64,000 bases of DNA, from contig NZ_JAQSDN010000039.1 in the NCBI RefSeq assembly GCF_029945925.1, positions 1 through 64,000 of the forward strand, written 5' to 3'. The notes below the pieces were generated by a model, which saw only the letters and a list, made by a program, of their open reading frames with translations, was not told where the DNA came from and ran no database searches. Numbering within the stretch: the first letter of the stretch is position 1; every line of letters begins with the position of its first letter. Origin of the DNA: Polaromonas sp. GTDB taxonomy: Bacteria > Pseudomonadota > Gammaproteobacteria > Burkholderiales > Burkholderiaceae_C. The position numbers and the translations under genes were made by a program. Positions 12,914 through 21,695 of this stretch are shown one piece after another.

Positions 12914-13196
12914 CGCAGTGGTGAAATTCGCCCGGATATTAATTGCTCTTCGGAAAATCCTGCGTTAATATGAAAATATCTATATAAAACAGTAACTAAC
13001 GGTGATTTGTTAACCTGATTTCGAATGATTCTCCATCACTCAGGTTCATGGCCAGATCATTCCGCGGTCTGCACAGTGCGCGTCCTTTTGTAGCAAAGAG
13101 TAAGAAGATGCCAGAAAAGCAACCCAAAAGCTTTGCCATGCTGCCCCCGGCGGCCATTGCCTGCACGTCGGGTTCCAGCAGTGTAACGGTGAAGCT
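12914..13196. promoter_or_regulatory. Divergent intergenic region between lapG-like and tolC-like genes
   Basis: This 283-bp stretch separates two divergently transcribed members of the adhesin locus. It is AT-rich at about 12945-13025 compared with the GC-rich flanks, which fits promoter activity in one or both directions. I could not fix a confident -35/-10 pair or an operator. No gene is evident in it. Confidence 0.4.
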
Positions 13197-15449
13197 GTGG
13201 ATCGCATGAACTTGCGAGCGTCCCTGCTGGCCCCATTTGTGGCCGGCACTTTTGCGCATGGCCAGCGCGTTGCTGTGCCCTGCCGCCTGAACAACACCCT
13301 GGTCGCGCTGATGCTTGCCGGTGTTGGGTTCGGCGCCCTGCCGCTTGTGTTTTCGGCTCCGGCGTTTGCCCAGGGAACAGGCAAACCGCTGACGCTCAAG
13401 GAAGCCGCACAGAATGCGGTGCTGAACAATCCCGAAGTTCTCGCGCGCTGGCACACCATCAAGGCTGCCGACGGCGAGCGTGATGCTGGCGCCGGTGCCT
13501 TGTTGCCCAAGGTCGATCTTGCAGCCGGCAGCGGTGCGGAGCGGCGCAACGCTGCGGCCACGACTGGCACCCGCTTCGACCGCAATTCGGCGTCCCTGAC
13601 CATCACCCAGCTGCTTTACGACGGCTTTGCCACGCGCAACGACGTCAAGCGGCTTGATCATGCCCGTCTGGTGCGGCTGTTCGAATTTTTTGACACGTCG
13701 GAGAGTGTGGCGCTCGAAGCGGTGCGCGCCTATTACGACGTTTTGCGTTACCGGGAGCTTTTGCGCCTGGCCGAGGACAATTTTGTCCAGCACCGCTCGG
13801 TTTTCGACCAGACAGAGCGCCGTGTCAAGGCGAAGGTGGCGCGGGCCGTCGATCTGGAGCAGATCGCCGCGCGTCTGGCCATGGCCGAGTCCAACCTGCT
13901 GACCGAAACCTCCAACTTGCACGACACCACGGCGCGTTTCCAGCGCATTGTGGGCCTGATGCCAACGCGGGACATGCCGGTGCCTGCGCCGCTGATGCGG
14001 GATATTCCGGAGGATGCGTCCGGGGCCATACGCAGCGCGCAGCAGCGCAATGGTGCCTTGCGCGCCTCGGTTGAAAACGTGCGTGCTTCCAATGCCGCGC
14101 TGGCCTCACGCAGCGGCGCGTACCAGCCGCGTTTCGATCTGCGTTTGCGCCGCGAGCAGGGCGCCAACCTGAACGGTGTCACGGGCAATACCGACGCCAC
14201 CGTGGCGGAAGTGGTCATGAGCTGGAACCTGTTCAACGGCTTCGGCGACCGGGCGCGGGAGCGCCAGTTTGCCGAGCAGCTCAATGTGGCCAAGGACTTG
14301 CGCGACAAGACCTGTCGCGACATCCGGCAAACGCTGCTCATCGCTTACAACGATTCGCGCAAGCTCAAGGAGCAGCTGGGCTATCTGGACCAGAACAAGG
14401 TGTCCGTCGAGAAAGCGCGCAATGCCTACCGCCAGCAATTTGACATCGGTCAGCGCACCTTGCTGGATTTGCTAGACACGGAAAACGAGCTGTTCCAGGC
14501 CAGGCGGGCGGTGGTCAACGCCGAGCAGGACCTCAACATCGCCTACGCCAGAACGCAGGCGGGTCTGGGCACCTTGCTGCCAGCCCTTGAACTGTCCAGA
14601 ATCGAGACCGGCGGCTTCCCCGGGCTGGATCGGTGGAACGATGGTGAAGACGCTTCGCAGCACTGCCCGGCCGAGCCCGTCAGCGTGTATGTGGTGGACA
14701 AGGGCGCCTTGATCCAGCGGGCCGCCGATCAGGTGAGGGAGACCGCACTGTTCAACGCGCGCGAGCGCGCGGTGCAGGAGGTTTTTGCACCCACCGTGAC
14801 GCCCTTGCCTCCCGCGGGCGGCCGTCTGGCGCCAGTCCCTGCGCCGGTCACACCGGCCACGCCGGTCGCGCCGCCTGCGCCTGTGGTACCGCCCGCTGAT
14901 TCCGGGAGCAGCGAACTCCAGCGGACGCTGGAAAAGCAGACCGCCCTGGCCAATGCACGCGAGCGTGCCGCGCAGCAGGCCCCGGCGTCTGCGCCGGCCG
15001 CCAGGCCCGCGATGCAACCGACACCGTGGGTGGCGCCCAAACCGGCGGCCGTTGCGGAGCCCGCGCCGGCCGCGATGCCAGAGGCTGGCAGCAGCAGCGA
15101 GATCAGCAACGCCGTGGAAGGCTGGCGCGCGGCCTGGTCCAGGCGGGATGTGGATGCTTACCTTGGTTTTTATGCGCCCGCCTTCATGCCATCCAACGAG
15201 GGTGGCCGGGACGCCTGGAAAGAAAAGCGCAAGGCGTTTCTGGGGCGCGCCGTTGATATTTCTGTGGAAGTGAGTGAGCTGTCGGTCGCCACGCCCGACG
15301 CCACCCATGCAACGGCGACCTTCCGTCAGACCTACCGCTCGGCCAACTACCGTGACGTGGTGACCAAAACCCTGCAATGGGTACGGGTGGGCGACCGCTG
15401 GCTGATCGTGCGCGAGAGCTCTGTGACGCCGGTGCAGGGCATCCAGTAA
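13197..15449 (+). CDS. TolC-family outer-membrane efflux protein with C-terminal NTF2-like extension (LapE-like)
   Basis: Residues ~60-475 form a TolC/OEP fold with two long helical hairpin repeats (LTLKEAAQNAVLNNPEV near the start; a paired QRTLLDLLDTENELFQARR hairpin late), after an N-terminal signal region ending in AFAQ. It is probably the outer-membrane channel that exports the neighbouring RTX adhesin. Unusually, the protein continues for ~270 residues: a Pro/Ala-rich linker with two related NARERA-containing helices, then a ~105-residue NTF2/SnoaL-like domain (VEGWRAAWSRRDVDAYLGFY) ending at residue 750. TolC proteins are normally ~430-500 residues. The start is GTG at 13197 or ATG at 13206. 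No inner-membrane LapB/LapC partner is in the window. Confidence 0.85.
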   Translation: MDRMNLRASLLAPFVAGTFAHGQRVAVPCRLNNTLVALMLAGVGFGALPLVFSAPAFAQGTGKPLTLKEAAQNAVLNNPEVLARWHTIKAADGERDAGAGALLPKVDLAAGSGAERRNAAATTGTRFDRNSASLTITQLLYDGFATRNDVKRLDHARLVRLFEFFDTSESVALEAVRAYYDVLRYRELLRLAEDNFVQHRSVFDQTERRVKAKVARAVDLEQIAARLAMAESNLLTETSNLHDTTARFQRIVGLMPTRDMPVPAPLMRDIPEDASGAIRSAQQRNGALRASVENVRASNAALASRSGAYQPRFDLRLRREQGANLNGVTGNTDATVAEVVMSWNLFNGFGDRARERQFAEQLNVAKDLRDKTCRDIRQTLLIAYNDSRKLKEQLGYLDQNKVSVEKARNAYRQQFDIGQRTLLDLLDTENELFQARRAVVNAEQDLNIAYARTQAGLGTLLPALELSRIETGGFPGLDRWNDGEDASQHCPAEPVSVYVVDKGALIQRAADQVRETALFNARERAVQEVFAPTVTPLPPAGGRLAPVPAPVTPATPVAPPAPVVPPADSGSSELQRTLEKQTALANARERAAQQAPASAPAARPAMQPTPWVAPKPAAVAEPAPAAMPEAGSSSEISNAVEGWRAAWSRRDVDAYLGFYAPAFMPSNEGGRDAWKEKRKAFLGRAVDISVEVSELSVATPDATHATATFRQTYRSANYRDVVTKTLQWVRVGDRWLIVRESSVTPVQGIQ

Positions 15450-15456
15450 TTCCCGG

Positions 15457-15481
15457 AGCCTCCCGCCGACGGGTGGCTTTT
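15457..15481 (+). terminator. Probable intrinsic terminator after tolC-like gene
   Basis: Inverted repeats AGCC-T-CCCG (15457-15465) and CGGG-T-GGCT (15470-15478), with one internal T-T mismatch, form a short hairpin followed by TTTT, seven bases after the stop codon. Confidence 0.6.
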
Positions 15482-15532
15482 CCGCTGAAGTGGATGCGCA
15501 GGCGCCGGTTTGCGCACGCGCAAAAAAAGGGC

Positions 15533-16504
15533 TCAGCCCAAATCGGTATCGGCAGCCACCCGGTCGAGCTCGTCGAACACCTTGTCAAAGTCCACTGGTT
15601 TGGTCCAGTAACCGGCAAATCCTGCCTGCTCGGCAAGGATCTTGTGCTCCGGCTGGGTGTCGGCCGAACACATGAAGGCTGGCGTTGCCCGCAGGCCCGG
15701 GATCTCCCGCATGCGCTTGAGCAGGTCAATCCCATGGGTGTCCGGCAGGCGGCCATCGAGCACCAGCACATCAGGCAACCAGTTACCGGCCACCTCAAAG
15801 CCCTGGGCACCGTTTTGGGCCATGCGGACCTCGACGTCGTCGCGCGTTCGCATCACGTCGTCGAACAGCATGAGGTTGTACATGTTGTCCTCCACATACA
15901 GCACCCGCATTTTCCGCTGCAGGCCCTGGCTGGCGGCCTTGGGCGTCTGCAGGGGGGCCGAAAGCGTGTCTGCCCGGTCGGAGCCTTGCGCAGAGGAGCT
16001 CTGTTCCCAGTAACCATCGGTGGAAACCTGGTCCAGTGCCCGGCACAAGCGCGCAGACTGGAGCAGGGCGTTTTCCACCCGTTTGCGCTCGGTGACGTCC
16101 AGGCTCATTTCGATATAGGCCAGCGGTCGGCCCTGGGCATCGGACTCCAGATAAAGCAGGGCATGCACGTCCACCAGGCCGCCATCGGGGCGGATGACGC
16201 GGTAGTCCAGTTCGATGGCCCCCGGGGTCTTGCGCAACTGGTCGCGGGCCCGGACCAGCACGTCCAGGTCGTCCGGATAGACCAGGCCCATGGCTGCTTC
16301 CAGCGTCATGGGGGTGCCCGCGGGCATGCCAAACAGCTGATAGGCGCGCGGGTTCCAGCTGAGCTGCTGGGTTTCCAGGTGGAAGACGGACTGGGCCACC
16401 CCGGTCATTTCCATCAGCTGCTGCTGCATTCTCCGCTGGGCTTCGGCCAAGCCGAATTCGGGCTCGGGCGTGATCTGCTTGAAACCGGATGTCTGATCAG
16501 CCAT
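15533..16504 (-). CDS. PAS domain plus C-terminal response-regulator receiver, no output domain
   Basis: Residues ~45-145 form a PAS fold (WNPRAYQLFGMPAG through SLDVTERKR). Residues ~198-318 form a CheY-like receiver with the acidic pair Glu205/Asp206, phosphoacceptor Asp250 (VLVLDGRLPD) and conserved Lys302 (YWTKPVD). No kinase, DNA-binding or cyclase domain is present, so it probably passes a signal by protein-protein contact or serves as a phosphate sink. ATG at 16504 is preferred over an in-frame TTG at 16513. It lies convergent to the TolC-like gene at the edge of the adhesin locus. A link to adhesion is possible but rests only on position. A short GC hairpin overlapping the stop codon, followed by a T run on the minus strand (15522-15539), may terminate it. 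Confidence 0.75.
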   Translation of the reverse strand: MADQTSGFKQITPEPEFGLAEAQRRMQQQLMEMTGVAQSVFHLETQQLSWNPRAYQLFGMPAGTPMTLEAAMGLVYPDDLDVLVRARDQLRKTPGAIELDYRVIRPDGGLVDVHALLYLESDAQGRPLAYIEMSLDVTERKRVENALLQSARLCRALDQVSTDGYWEQSSSAQGSDRADTLSAPLQTPKAASQGLQRKMRVLYVEDNMYNLMLFDDVMRTRDDVEVRMAQNGAQGFEVAGNWLPDVLVLDGRLPDTHGIDLLKRMREIPGLRATPAFMCSADTQPEHKILAEQAGFAGYWTKPVDFDKVFDELDRVAADTDLG

Positions 16505-16667
16505 GAAATGCAAGCCTGGTGGGTGTGGGTCGGAGGGGGGTCATGTAGATCTCCAGAAACGTCGGCGTCGATGCGGCCAATCCGTTCCCATCTTATGCCA
16601 GAAAAGCCCTGCAACACCGTCGCCAGGCCTGCGTCCTTGCCTGCTTTGGGAGGCAGGAGCCACCCGA

Positions 16668-17063
16668 TCAGTCCGGCAGGACAGCCGTCACTTCAATTTC
16701 AATGCGGGCCCGCTCTTCCACCAGGGCGGAGACTTCCACACAGGTCATGGCCGGAAAGTTTTTCCCCATCACCTCGCGGTACACCGCGCCCAGCTCCTTG
16801 AGCCGTGCGATGTATTCCACGCGGTCCACCACGTACCAGGTCATGCGTGCCATGTGCTCCGGCCCAGCGCCGCCGGCCTGCAGCACGGCCAGGATGTTTT
16901 GCAGGGCCTGGCGGGTCTGGGCGATGAAGTCATCGCTCTCGAACTGCTGCTGTGCATTCCAGCCGATCTGCCCGCCGACAAAAATCAGTGCGCCTCTGGC
17001 CATCACGCCGTTGGCGTAACCCCTGGGTGCCGCCCAGCCGTCCGGCTGCAATAGTTTCATCAT
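16668..17063 (-). CDS. RidA/YjgF-family protein, putative enamine/imine deaminase
   Basis: This 131-residue protein has the RidA fold signature: YANGVMARGALIFVGGQIGWN near the N-terminus, Q-rich helix TRQALQNILAVLQAGG, and CVEVSALVEERARIEIEVTAV at the end. RidA enzymes hydrolyse reactive enamines or imines to ketones and ammonia, and the family includes 2-aminomuconate deaminase. ATG at 17063 overlaps the thioesterase stop (ATGA), so it is translationally coupled as the last gene of the aryl-CoA operon. In this context it could deaminate the enamine-type ring product of 2-aminobenzoyl-CoA reduction. That role is inference. A longer reading with 17 extra N-terminal residues exists but lacks homology. 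Confidence 0.82.
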   Translation of the reverse strand: MMKLLQPDGWAAPRGYANGVMARGALIFVGGQIGWNAQQQFESDDFIAQTRQALQNILAVLQAGGAGPEHMARMTWYVVDRVEYIARLKELGAVYREVMGKNFPAMTCVEVSALVEERARIEIEVTAVLPD

Positions 17064-17503
17064 GACTTGTCTTCCAGTGGGGTTTGCAGATAAGGCAGCA
17101 TCGCTTCGCGCCATCCGTCAGGAATGCCCAAAGCCTTGCCATTGGGGATTTCGGCGCAGACGACCACCGAGTCTGCACGCAATTTAAGGGTCGGGCCCTT
17201 TTCCTGATTGCGCGAGCAGCTATGAATTTCATAGTGCATGCCGATGCTGGTGTGGCCCAGCCGGGTCAGGCTGAGCTCGATGCTGACCTCGTCGCCATAG
17301 CGGCACATGCCGAGAAACTCGGTCTTCATGTCCACGATGGGCACGCCCAGTCCGCCGGCAATCATCTCGTGCTCGGGAAAGCCGATGTGGGACAGAAAAT
17401 CTTCCTGCGCTTCATGCAGCAGGTAAAAGTACTGCGGGTAGAAAACAATCCCCGCCGGGTCGCAGTGGTGAAAGCGGATCAGCTTTTGGGTGGTGAATTT
17501 CAT
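17060..17503 (-). CDS. Acyl-CoA thioesterase, 4-hydroxybenzoyl-CoA thioesterase-like hotdog fold
   Basis: This 147-residue hotdog protein carries the N-terminal motif FHHCDPAGIVFYPQYF, with the family's catalytic Asp at position 15. 4HBT-type enzymes hydrolyse aryl- or acyl-CoA esters. In a CoA-dependent aromatic pathway such an enzyme can recycle dead-end CoA esters or free trapped CoA. The gene begins seven bases after the ligase stop and overlaps the RidA gene by 4 bp. It clearly belongs to the operon, but the exact substrate cannot be assigned. Confidence 0.85.
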   Translation of the reverse strand: MKFTTQKLIRFHHCDPAGIVFYPQYFYLLHEAQEDFLSHIGFPEHEMIAGGLGVPIVDMKTEFLGMCRYGDEVSIELSLTRLGHTSIGMHYEIHSCSRNQEKGPTLKLRADSVVVCAEIPNGKALGIPDGWREAMLPYLQTPLEDKS

Positions 17504-17510
17504 GTCTGTC

Positions 17511-19136
17511 TCAGGGCTGGCGCAGCTTGAAGCGCTGGAGTTTTCCGGTCTCCGTGCGCGGCAGGCTGCTCACGAATTCGATCCGGCGCGGGTATTTGAA
17601 CGGTGCCAGCATGGCTTTCACGTGGTCCTGCAGCAGCCGGGTCATTGCCTCGCCGGCCTCCTGGCCTGGCTTGAGAACGACAAAGGCCTTGACGAGCATG
17701 CCGCGTTCGTCGTCGGGCTCGCCGATCACGCCGCATTCGGCCACGGCCGGGTGCTTGAGCAGGGCGTCTTCGACTTCAGGGCCACCCACGTTGTAGCCCG
17801 AGGTGATGATCATGTCGTCGGCCCGGGACTGGAAGAAGAAGTAGCCATCGACGTCCTGCAGAAACGCGTCGCCCGGGTAATTCCAGCCGTCCTTCACATA
17901 CCTTGCCTGGCGTTCGTCGTCGAGGTAGCGGCAGCCGGTGGGCCCGATGACCGCCAGCTTGCCGATGGTGCCGCGCGGGACTTCCCGGCCTTCGTCATCC
18001 ACCACCTTCGCGGTGTAACCGGGCACCACTTTGCCGATGGCGCCGCGGCGCACGTCCGCCGGTGCAGCGGAAATGAAGATGTGGAACATCTCGGTCGCGC
18101 CTATGCCGTCGGTCATCTCGATGCCGGTCGCCTCCTTCCAGAGCTGGCGCGTGGCGTCGGGTAGCCCCTCGCCCGCGCTGACGCAGATGCGCAGCGTCGG
18201 TACGCCATGCTGCTTCGCGAAGGCGGCCATCTGGCGGTAGAAGGTGGGCGCGGTGTAGCAGATGGTGGCGCCCACCTCGTTGATGAGCTTGACCATGGCT
18301 TCCGGGGTGTAGGGAATGCCGGGGTAATACACCGAGGCGCCCGCCCACATCGGGAACACCAGCATGCCGCCCAGGCCGAAGGTGAAGGCCAGCGGCGGCG
18401 AGCCCATCACGATGTCTTCCGGCGTGGCCTGGAGCACATGGCGCGGCCAGGCCTCGCAGGCAGCGAGCACGTCGCGGTGCGTGTGCACGGCCGCTTTCGG
18501 CGTGCCGGTGGTGCCGGAGGTGAAGGCCATCATCGCGATGTCGTCGGCCGAGGTCCGGCAGGGCGCGAAGTAGCCGTCCTTGCCGGCGGCACGCACAGCG
18601 AGCGAACCTGGCTCGTTCAGGTTGAAGGGGACGATGGTCGTGAGCGTCGGGTCCAGGTCCCGGGCGGCCTGCAGTTCGGCCAGCAGGCTGGCATCACACA
18701 GCGCCACCGTGGCCCGGGACTTGGCGATGATCTCACCGAGTTCCTTGGCGCGCAGCAGCGGCATGGTGGCCACGGCCACCAGCCCGGCCTTGACCACACC
18801 CAGCCAGGCCAGCGCCATGCCGATGGTGTTGCCGCCGCGCAGCAACACGCGGTTGCCGGGCACCAGCCGCAGGTCTTCGGTCAGCACCTGGGCGATGTGC
18901 CTGACGCGTTCGTGGGCGTCGGCATAACTCAGGATGATCTTGTCGGAGCGCAGGAAAGGCCGGTCCGACAGGCCGCGCTTGTCAGCACGCTCGAACAGCA
19001 CGTCCACCAGGTTGGCCTGCGCGGGAATCTGCAGTTCGGGCAGCTCGTAGCGCATCTGCGGCCACTGGTCCGGCGGCGGCAGGCGATCGTGCACGAAGCG
19101 GTCGGTCTGGACGGAGGGGTGGGAAGGGGTGCTCAT
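17511..19136 (-). CDS. Aryl-CoA ligase, probable 2-aminobenzoate-CoA ligase
   Basis: This 541-residue ANL-superfamily adenylating enzyme is of the benzoate-CoA ligase type. Visible motifs are the P-loop-like [17 protein letters not shown], the adenine-binding [12 protein letters not shown], and the C-terminal hinge and lysine region [19 protein letters not shown] ... [14 protein letters not shown]. It would activate an aromatic acid to its CoA ester using ATP. The neighbouring two-domain aminobenzoyl/salicylyl-CoA monooxygenase points to 2-aminobenzoate (anthranilate), with salicylate or benzoate as alternatives. ATG at 19136 overlaps the acyl-CoA dehydrogenase stop by 4 bp. Confidence 0.87.
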   Translation of the reverse strand: MSTPSHPSVQTDRFVHDRLPPPDQWPQMRYELPELQIPAQANLVDVLFERADKRGLSDRPFLRSDKIILSYADAHERVRHIAQVLTEDLRLVPGNRVLLRGGNTIGMALAWLGVVKAGLVAVATMPLLRAKELGEIIAKSRATVALCDASLLAELQAARDLDPTLTTIVPFNLNEPGSLAVRAAGKDGYFAPCRTSADDIAMMAFTSGTTGTPKAAVHTHRDVLAACEAWPRHVLQATPEDIVMGSPPLAFTFGLGGMLVFPMWAGASVYYPGIPYTPEAMVKLINEVGATICYTAPTFYRQMAAFAKQHGVPTLRICVSAGEGLPDATRQLWKEATGIEMTDGIGATEMFHIFISAAPADVRRGAIGKVVPGYTAKVVDDEGREVPRGTIGKLAVIGPTGCRYLDDERQARYVKDGWNYPGDAFLQDVDGYFFFQSRADDMIITSGYNVGGPEVEDALLKHPAVAECGVIGEPDDERGMLVKAFVVLKPGQEAGEAMTRLLQDHVKAMLAPFKYPRRIEFVSSLPRTETGKLQRFKLRQP

Positions 19137-20302
19137 GACTGCAACACCGCCTTGCCAATGATCAGTTGCTGGACTTCGGTCGCACCCTCGTAGATGCGCA
19201 GCGAGCGGATGTCGCGGTACAGGCTTTCGACCTTGGTGCCGACCTTCACGCCCAGGCCGCCGTGCATCTGCAGGGCCATGTCGATCACACGCTGGGCGTT
19301 TTCCGTCGCCGTCATCTTGGCCATGGCGGCCTCGGCGGTGATGCGTTTGCCGGCACCGCTGGCTTCGCTGTCGTCGCGCAGCCAGGCGGCGCGGTAAGTG
19401 AGCAGGGCGGCGGCATCGATCAGCGCCGCCATCTCGCCGATCTTGGCCTGCGTCAGCTGGAAGTCGGCCAGGGTCTGGCCGAACATCTTGCGTTCGCGCG
19501 AAAAACGCACGGCTTCAAACAACGCGCGGCGTGCCATGCCCAAGGCGGCAGCGGCGACCGAGGCGCGGAAAATGTCCAGCGTCTGCATCGCGAGCTTGAA
19601 GCCGCCGTTGAGCGCGCCGAGTTGCGCCTCGCCCGGGAGCTTGCAATGCGCAAACTTCAGCGTGGCCAGCGGGTGCGGCGCCATCACCGCGATGTGTTCG
19701 CTGCTGTCCAAGCCGGGGTTGCCGGCATCAACAATGAAGGCGGTGATGCCGCGTGTGCCGGCTTCGCGGACGGTCTTGGCGAAGGTCACGTAAAAGTCGG
19801 CGATGTCGCCGTTGCTGATCCAGGTCTTGCTGCCGTTGAGCGCCCAGCCGCCGTCAGAAGTATCTGCGCTGGTGGTCATGGCGCCCGCGTCCGAACCCGC
19901 GTCAGGTTCGCTCAACGCAAAGGCCGCGATCTTGTCGCCACGCGCCACCGCAGGCAGGTAGGCCGCCTGTTGGGCCGGTGTGCCGGCCAGCGTGATGGCG
20001 CCGCTGCCCAGGCCCTGCATCGCAAACGCAAAGTCGGCCAGCGGAGAATGAAAGGCCAGGGTTTCGCGCAGGATCACCAGCGCGCGCGAGTCGAGCTTGT
20101 CCATGGCCCCGCCGGCACTGGCGGGCACGCAGTAGCGCAGCCAGCCGGCGTCGCCGAGCAGGCGCACCCACTGCTTGCAGGCACGGCGATCGTCACTTTC
20201 GTCCACCTGCTGCGCCGGCGCCCAAGCCGCGAGCTGATCGCCCAGTGCGCGGTGTGCGTCGTCGAAAAAAGGCAATTCCAGATGTCGGGTATCGGCTTTC
20301 AC
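19133..20302 (-). CDS. Acyl-CoA dehydrogenase
   Basis: This flavoenzyme of ~389 residues has the FAD-binding segment [18 protein letters not shown] and the C-terminal [15 protein letters not shown], where the Glu of YEG corresponds to the catalytic base position of many family members. It would introduce an alpha-beta double bond in the ring-derived or ring-opened CoA ester. GTG at 20302, two bases after the hydratase stop and preceded by AGGGAG, gives the usual family length. An upstream ATG would add ~36 Arg/Lys-rich residues encoded inside the preceding gene and is rejected. It overlaps the downstream ligase by ATGA. Confidence 0.88.
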   Translation of the reverse strand: MKADTRHLELPFFDDAHRALGDQLAAWAPAQQVDESDDRRACKQWVRLLGDAGWLRYCVPASAGGAMDKLDSRALVILRETLAFHSPLADFAFAMQGLGSGAITLAGTPAQQAAYLPAVARGDKIAAFALSEPDAGSDAGAMTTSADTSDGGWALNGSKTWISNGDIADFYVTFAKTVREAGTRGITAFIVDAGNPGLDSSEHIAVMAPHPLATLKFAHCKLPGEAQLGALNGGFKLAMQTLDIFRASVAAAALGMARRALFEAVRFSRERKMFGQTLADFQLTQAKIGEMAALIDAAALLTYRAAWLRDDSEASGAGKRITAEAAMAKMTATENAQRVIDMALQMHGGLGVKVGTKVESLYRDIRSLRIYEGATEVQQLIIGKAVLQS

Positions 20303-20303
20303 A

Positions 20304-21158
20304 TCAGTCTCCCTGAAACACCGGTTTCTGTTTGCTGGCAAAGGCTTCGTAGGCGCGCGTGAAGTCTTTTGTCTGCATGCAGATGGCCTGCGCCTGGGCT
20401 TCGGCTTCAATTGCCTGGTCCAGGGTCATGGCCCACTCCTGGTGCAGCATGGTTTTGGTCATGCCGTGGGCAAAGGTCGGGCCGGCGGCCAGTTCGGCGG
20501 CCAGCGCCTGCGCCTTGCCCAGCAGCTCGGCCGGCTCGTGCAGGGCATTAAAAAAGCCCCACTGCAGGCCTTCGGGCGCGGTCATGGCGCGGCCGGTGAA
20601 CAGCAGTTCGGAGGCGCGGCCCTGGCCAATCAGGCGCGGCAGCAAGGCGCAGGCACCCATGTCGGCGCCGGCCAGTCCCACACGCGTGAACAGGAAAGCG
20701 GTTTTGGCCTGCGCCGTGCCCAGGCGCATGTCGGCAGCCAGCGCCATCATGGCGCCGGCGCCGGCGCAGATGCCGTCGATCGCGGCGACGATGGGCTGCG
20801 GGCACAGGCGCATGGCCTTGACCAGGTCACCGGTCATGCGTGTGAACTCAAGCAGTTCGGGCATGGCCATTTTGGTCAGCGGGCCGATGATTTCATGCAC
20901 ATCACCGCCCGAGCAGAAGTTGCCGCCGGCGCCGGTCAGCACAATCACCTTGACGTCGGTGGCGCTGTTGAGCGCGCGAAACAGGTCGCGCAGCTCGGCG
21001 TAGGAGTCGAAGGTCAGCGGGTTCTTGCGCTCCGGCCGGTTCAGGCTCAGGGTGGCCACACCGGCATCAAAAGCATAGGCAAAGTGGCGTGCCTGGTAAC
21101 CGGCCAGCGCATTGAACTGCGCGTGCATGGGGTTGGCGGGGCCGATGTAGTGTTTCAT
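20304..21158 (-). CDS. Enoyl-CoA hydratase/isomerase family protein
   Basis: This 284-residue crotonase-fold protein has the oxyanion-hole segments [10 protein letters not shown] and [20 protein letters not shown], and an acidic residue (AGADMG) where one of the classical catalytic glutamates lies. It probably hydrates or isomerises a cyclohexene- or enoyl-CoA intermediate after the monooxygenase/reductase step. ATG at 21158 overlaps the marR stop by 4 bp. A ~20-residue N-terminal extension precedes the core fold. Confidence 0.86.
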   Translation of the reverse strand: MKHYIGPANPMHAQFNALAGYQARHFAYAFDAGVATLSLNRPERKNPLTFDSYAELRDLFRALNSATDVKVIVLTGAGGNFCSGGDVHEIIGPLTKMAMPELLEFTRMTGDLVKAMRLCPQPIVAAIDGICAGAGAMMALAADMRLGTAQAKTAFLFTRVGLAGADMGACALLPRLIGQGRASELLFTGRAMTAPEGLQWGFFNALHEPAELLGKAQALAAELAAGPTFAHGMTKTMLHQEWAMTLDQAIEAEAQAQAICMQTKDFTRAYEAFASKQKPVFQGD

Positions 21159-21637
21159 GCGTTTTCCATTTCCTGGTTCAGATCGGTCTGGTGCTGTTTG
21201 ACCTTGCCGAGCAGCTTGTGCAGGGTGTCGATTTCGCGCGGCGACAGGCCGCCGAAGGCCTGCACAATCCAGCCCTCGTGCTGGCGCGCCATCTCGTCAA
21301 AGGTCTTGCGGCCGCGTGAGGTCAGGCGCACGCGGTAGGCGCGGCGGTCGCCTTCGACGTCCATGCGTTCGACCAGGCCTTCGGTCACCAGCTGGTCGGT
21401 GATGCCGGTGACGTTGCCGCCGGTGACCATCATGCGGCGCGACAGCTCGTTCATCTTCAGCCCGTCAGGGTTGCGCTCGAGCTGCGCCATCAAATCGAAG
21501 CGCGGCAGGGTGGTGTCGAATTGTTCGCGCAGTTGGCCGCGCACCTGTTTTTCAATCAGCTGTGTGCAGGTCAGCAGGCGCAGCCACAGGCGCAGCGCTT
21601 CCGGGTGTTCGCGGTGTCCTCGTGCTTCCATGTCCAT
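21155..21637 (-). CDS. MarR-family transcriptional regulator of the aryl-CoA operon
   Basis: This 160-residue MarR-type winged-helix protein has a DNA-recognition region ([30 protein letters not shown]) followed by the wing [20 protein letters not shown] precedes its ATG. It lies between the monooxygenase and hydratase genes inside the operon. MarR regulators of aromatic catabolism are typically repressors released by the aryl-CoA or free acid. The inverted repeat in the promoter at 24109-24137 is a candidate binding site. The effector is not known. Confidence 0.9.
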   Translation of the reverse strand: MDMEARGHREHPEALRLWLRLLTCTQLIEKQVRGQLREQFDTTLPRFDLMAQLERNPDGLKMNELSRRMMVTGGNVTGITDQLVTEGLVERMDVEGDRRAYRVRLTSRGRKTFDEMARQHEGWIVQAFGGLSPREIDTLHKLLGKVKQHQTDLNQEMENA

Positions 21638-21657
21638 GGCATCTCTCCTGATTTACT

Positions 21658-21690
21658 ATCTATTTAATAGCTGCTGGCGCTTGCTGGATA
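21658..21690. repeat. Short dispersed repeat between marR and monooxygenase genes
   Basis: The stretch containing AATAGCTGCTGGCGCTTG resembles the segment at 26603-26640 containing AATAGTAGCTGCCAGCGC. I associate this motif with a common intergenic repeat of Comamonadaceae (recalled, not searched). It fills most of the 58-bp gap. Confidence 0.4.
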
Positions 21691-21695
21691 TGGGC

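Noticed and set aside
17511..19136. Assigning the operon to benzoate (box) catabolism
   Set aside because: No BoxA, BoxB or BoxC genes are present; the FAD-OYE fusion enzyme defines the aminobenzoyl/salicylyl-CoA route instead.
20303..20410. N-terminal extension of the acyl-CoA dehydrogenase
   Set aside because: The added residues are Arg/Lys-rich, lie inside the preceding hydratase gene, and a GTG with a good ribosome site follows that gene's stop.
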